Assembly (NCBI RefSeq): GCF_002933395.1
Contig: NZ_PKFN01000010.1
Location: 1-64,000 of the forward strand
Direction of reading: 5' to 3'
DNA: 64,000 nt
Origin: Yoonia maritima
GTDB taxonomy: Bacteria; Pseudomonadota; Alphaproteobacteria; Rhodobacterales; Rhodobacteraceae
The stretch's first letter is position 1. Every line of letters starts with the position of its first letter. Made by a program: the position numbers and the translations under genes. This document shows positions 63,969-64,000 of this stretch, piece by piece. The notes under the pieces were generated by a model. The model searched no databases. It was not told the DNA's origin and worked only from the letters and a program-made list of their open reading frames with translations.

Positions 63969-64000
63969 ATGACAGCCGAAGCAAAACCCAAAGCCTCTCG
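63969..64000 (+). CDS. Start of an unidentified gene, cut by the window edge
   Basis: ATG 63969 opens a frame (MTAEAKPKAS) divergent from the qui-pca operon. Only about ten codons are present, too few to identify. By position it is probably the operon's own regulator; that is a guess from layout only. No strong ribosome binding site is visible before it. Confidence 0.4.
   Translation, partial: MTAEAKPKAS

Overview
The window looks like chromosome from a marine alphaproteobacterium of the Rhodobacteraceae (Roseobacter group). The evidence is a ChrR-type sigma-E/anti-sigma pair next to the amine oxidase, DUF1365, cyclopropane synthase and SDR genes it usually controls, a monomeric NADP isocitrate dehydrogenase, a PcaQ-type LysR regulator beside pobA/pcaCHG, two TRAP transporters, and moderate G+C with many ATGA-coupled genes. 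I cannot name the species. No tRNA, rRNA, IS element, CRISPR array or prophage was seen.

Layout. 1-2957 (minus): N-terminal part of a very large secreted protein with calcium-binding type repeats and near-identical 420-bp tandem repeats, running off the left edge. 2958-3932: a stretch with no gene I can support. 3933-6516 (minus): a dynamin-like GTPase followed by a roadblock/LC7 protein. 6816-11606: a LacI regulator divergent from a ribose-type ABC transporter. 11664-17387: rpoE-chrR (minus) divergent from a five-gene sigma-E-type lipid/oxidative-stress operon (plus), with a palindromic double -35 element between them. 17438-30537: a galactoside locus with an IclR regulator, ABC sugar importer, alpha-galactosidase (GH36), an oxidative De Ley-Doudoroff galactose route (SDR dehydrogenase, IlvD/Edd dehydratase, DgoK, DgoA) and beta-galactosidase (GH42). 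30541-31175: wreck of an RND efflux operon beside its intact MarR regulator. 31812-41771: isocitrate dehydrogenase, aldehyde dehydrogenase, MFS exporter, DeoR, AcoR-like and LysR regulators, a LigB-type dioxygenase and a zinc dehydrogenase.

41901-63831 is an aromatic-acid catabolic island of three operons. pobA-pcaC-pcaH-pcaG (divergent pcaQ) takes 4-hydroxybenzoate to protocatechuate and opens the ring. A nine-gene operon (55079 down to 45824) carries a TRAP importer, a MarR regulator, a hydroxycinnamate CoA ligase, hydratase, SDR dehydrogenase and CouO-like hydrolase, and an acyl-CoA dehydrogenase; together these fit beta-oxidative shortening of plant phenylpropanoids to hydroxybenzoates. 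An eight-gene operon (63831 down to 55374) carries a shikimate/quinate dehydrogenase homologue, a second TRAP importer, QuiC dehydroshikimate dehydratase, a BKACE-family enzyme, pcaD and pcaB. The three operons converge on protocatechuate and beta-ketoadipate. pcaI, pcaJ and pcaF are absent from the window; the BKACE gene is a candidate for the last step.

The points most worth following up are the dynamin/roadblock pair, the shared palindromic sigma-E promoter, the lysine-to-asparagine change in the galactose-operon SDR, the BKACE gene inside a pca operon, and the duplicated PcaQ-like site at the right end.
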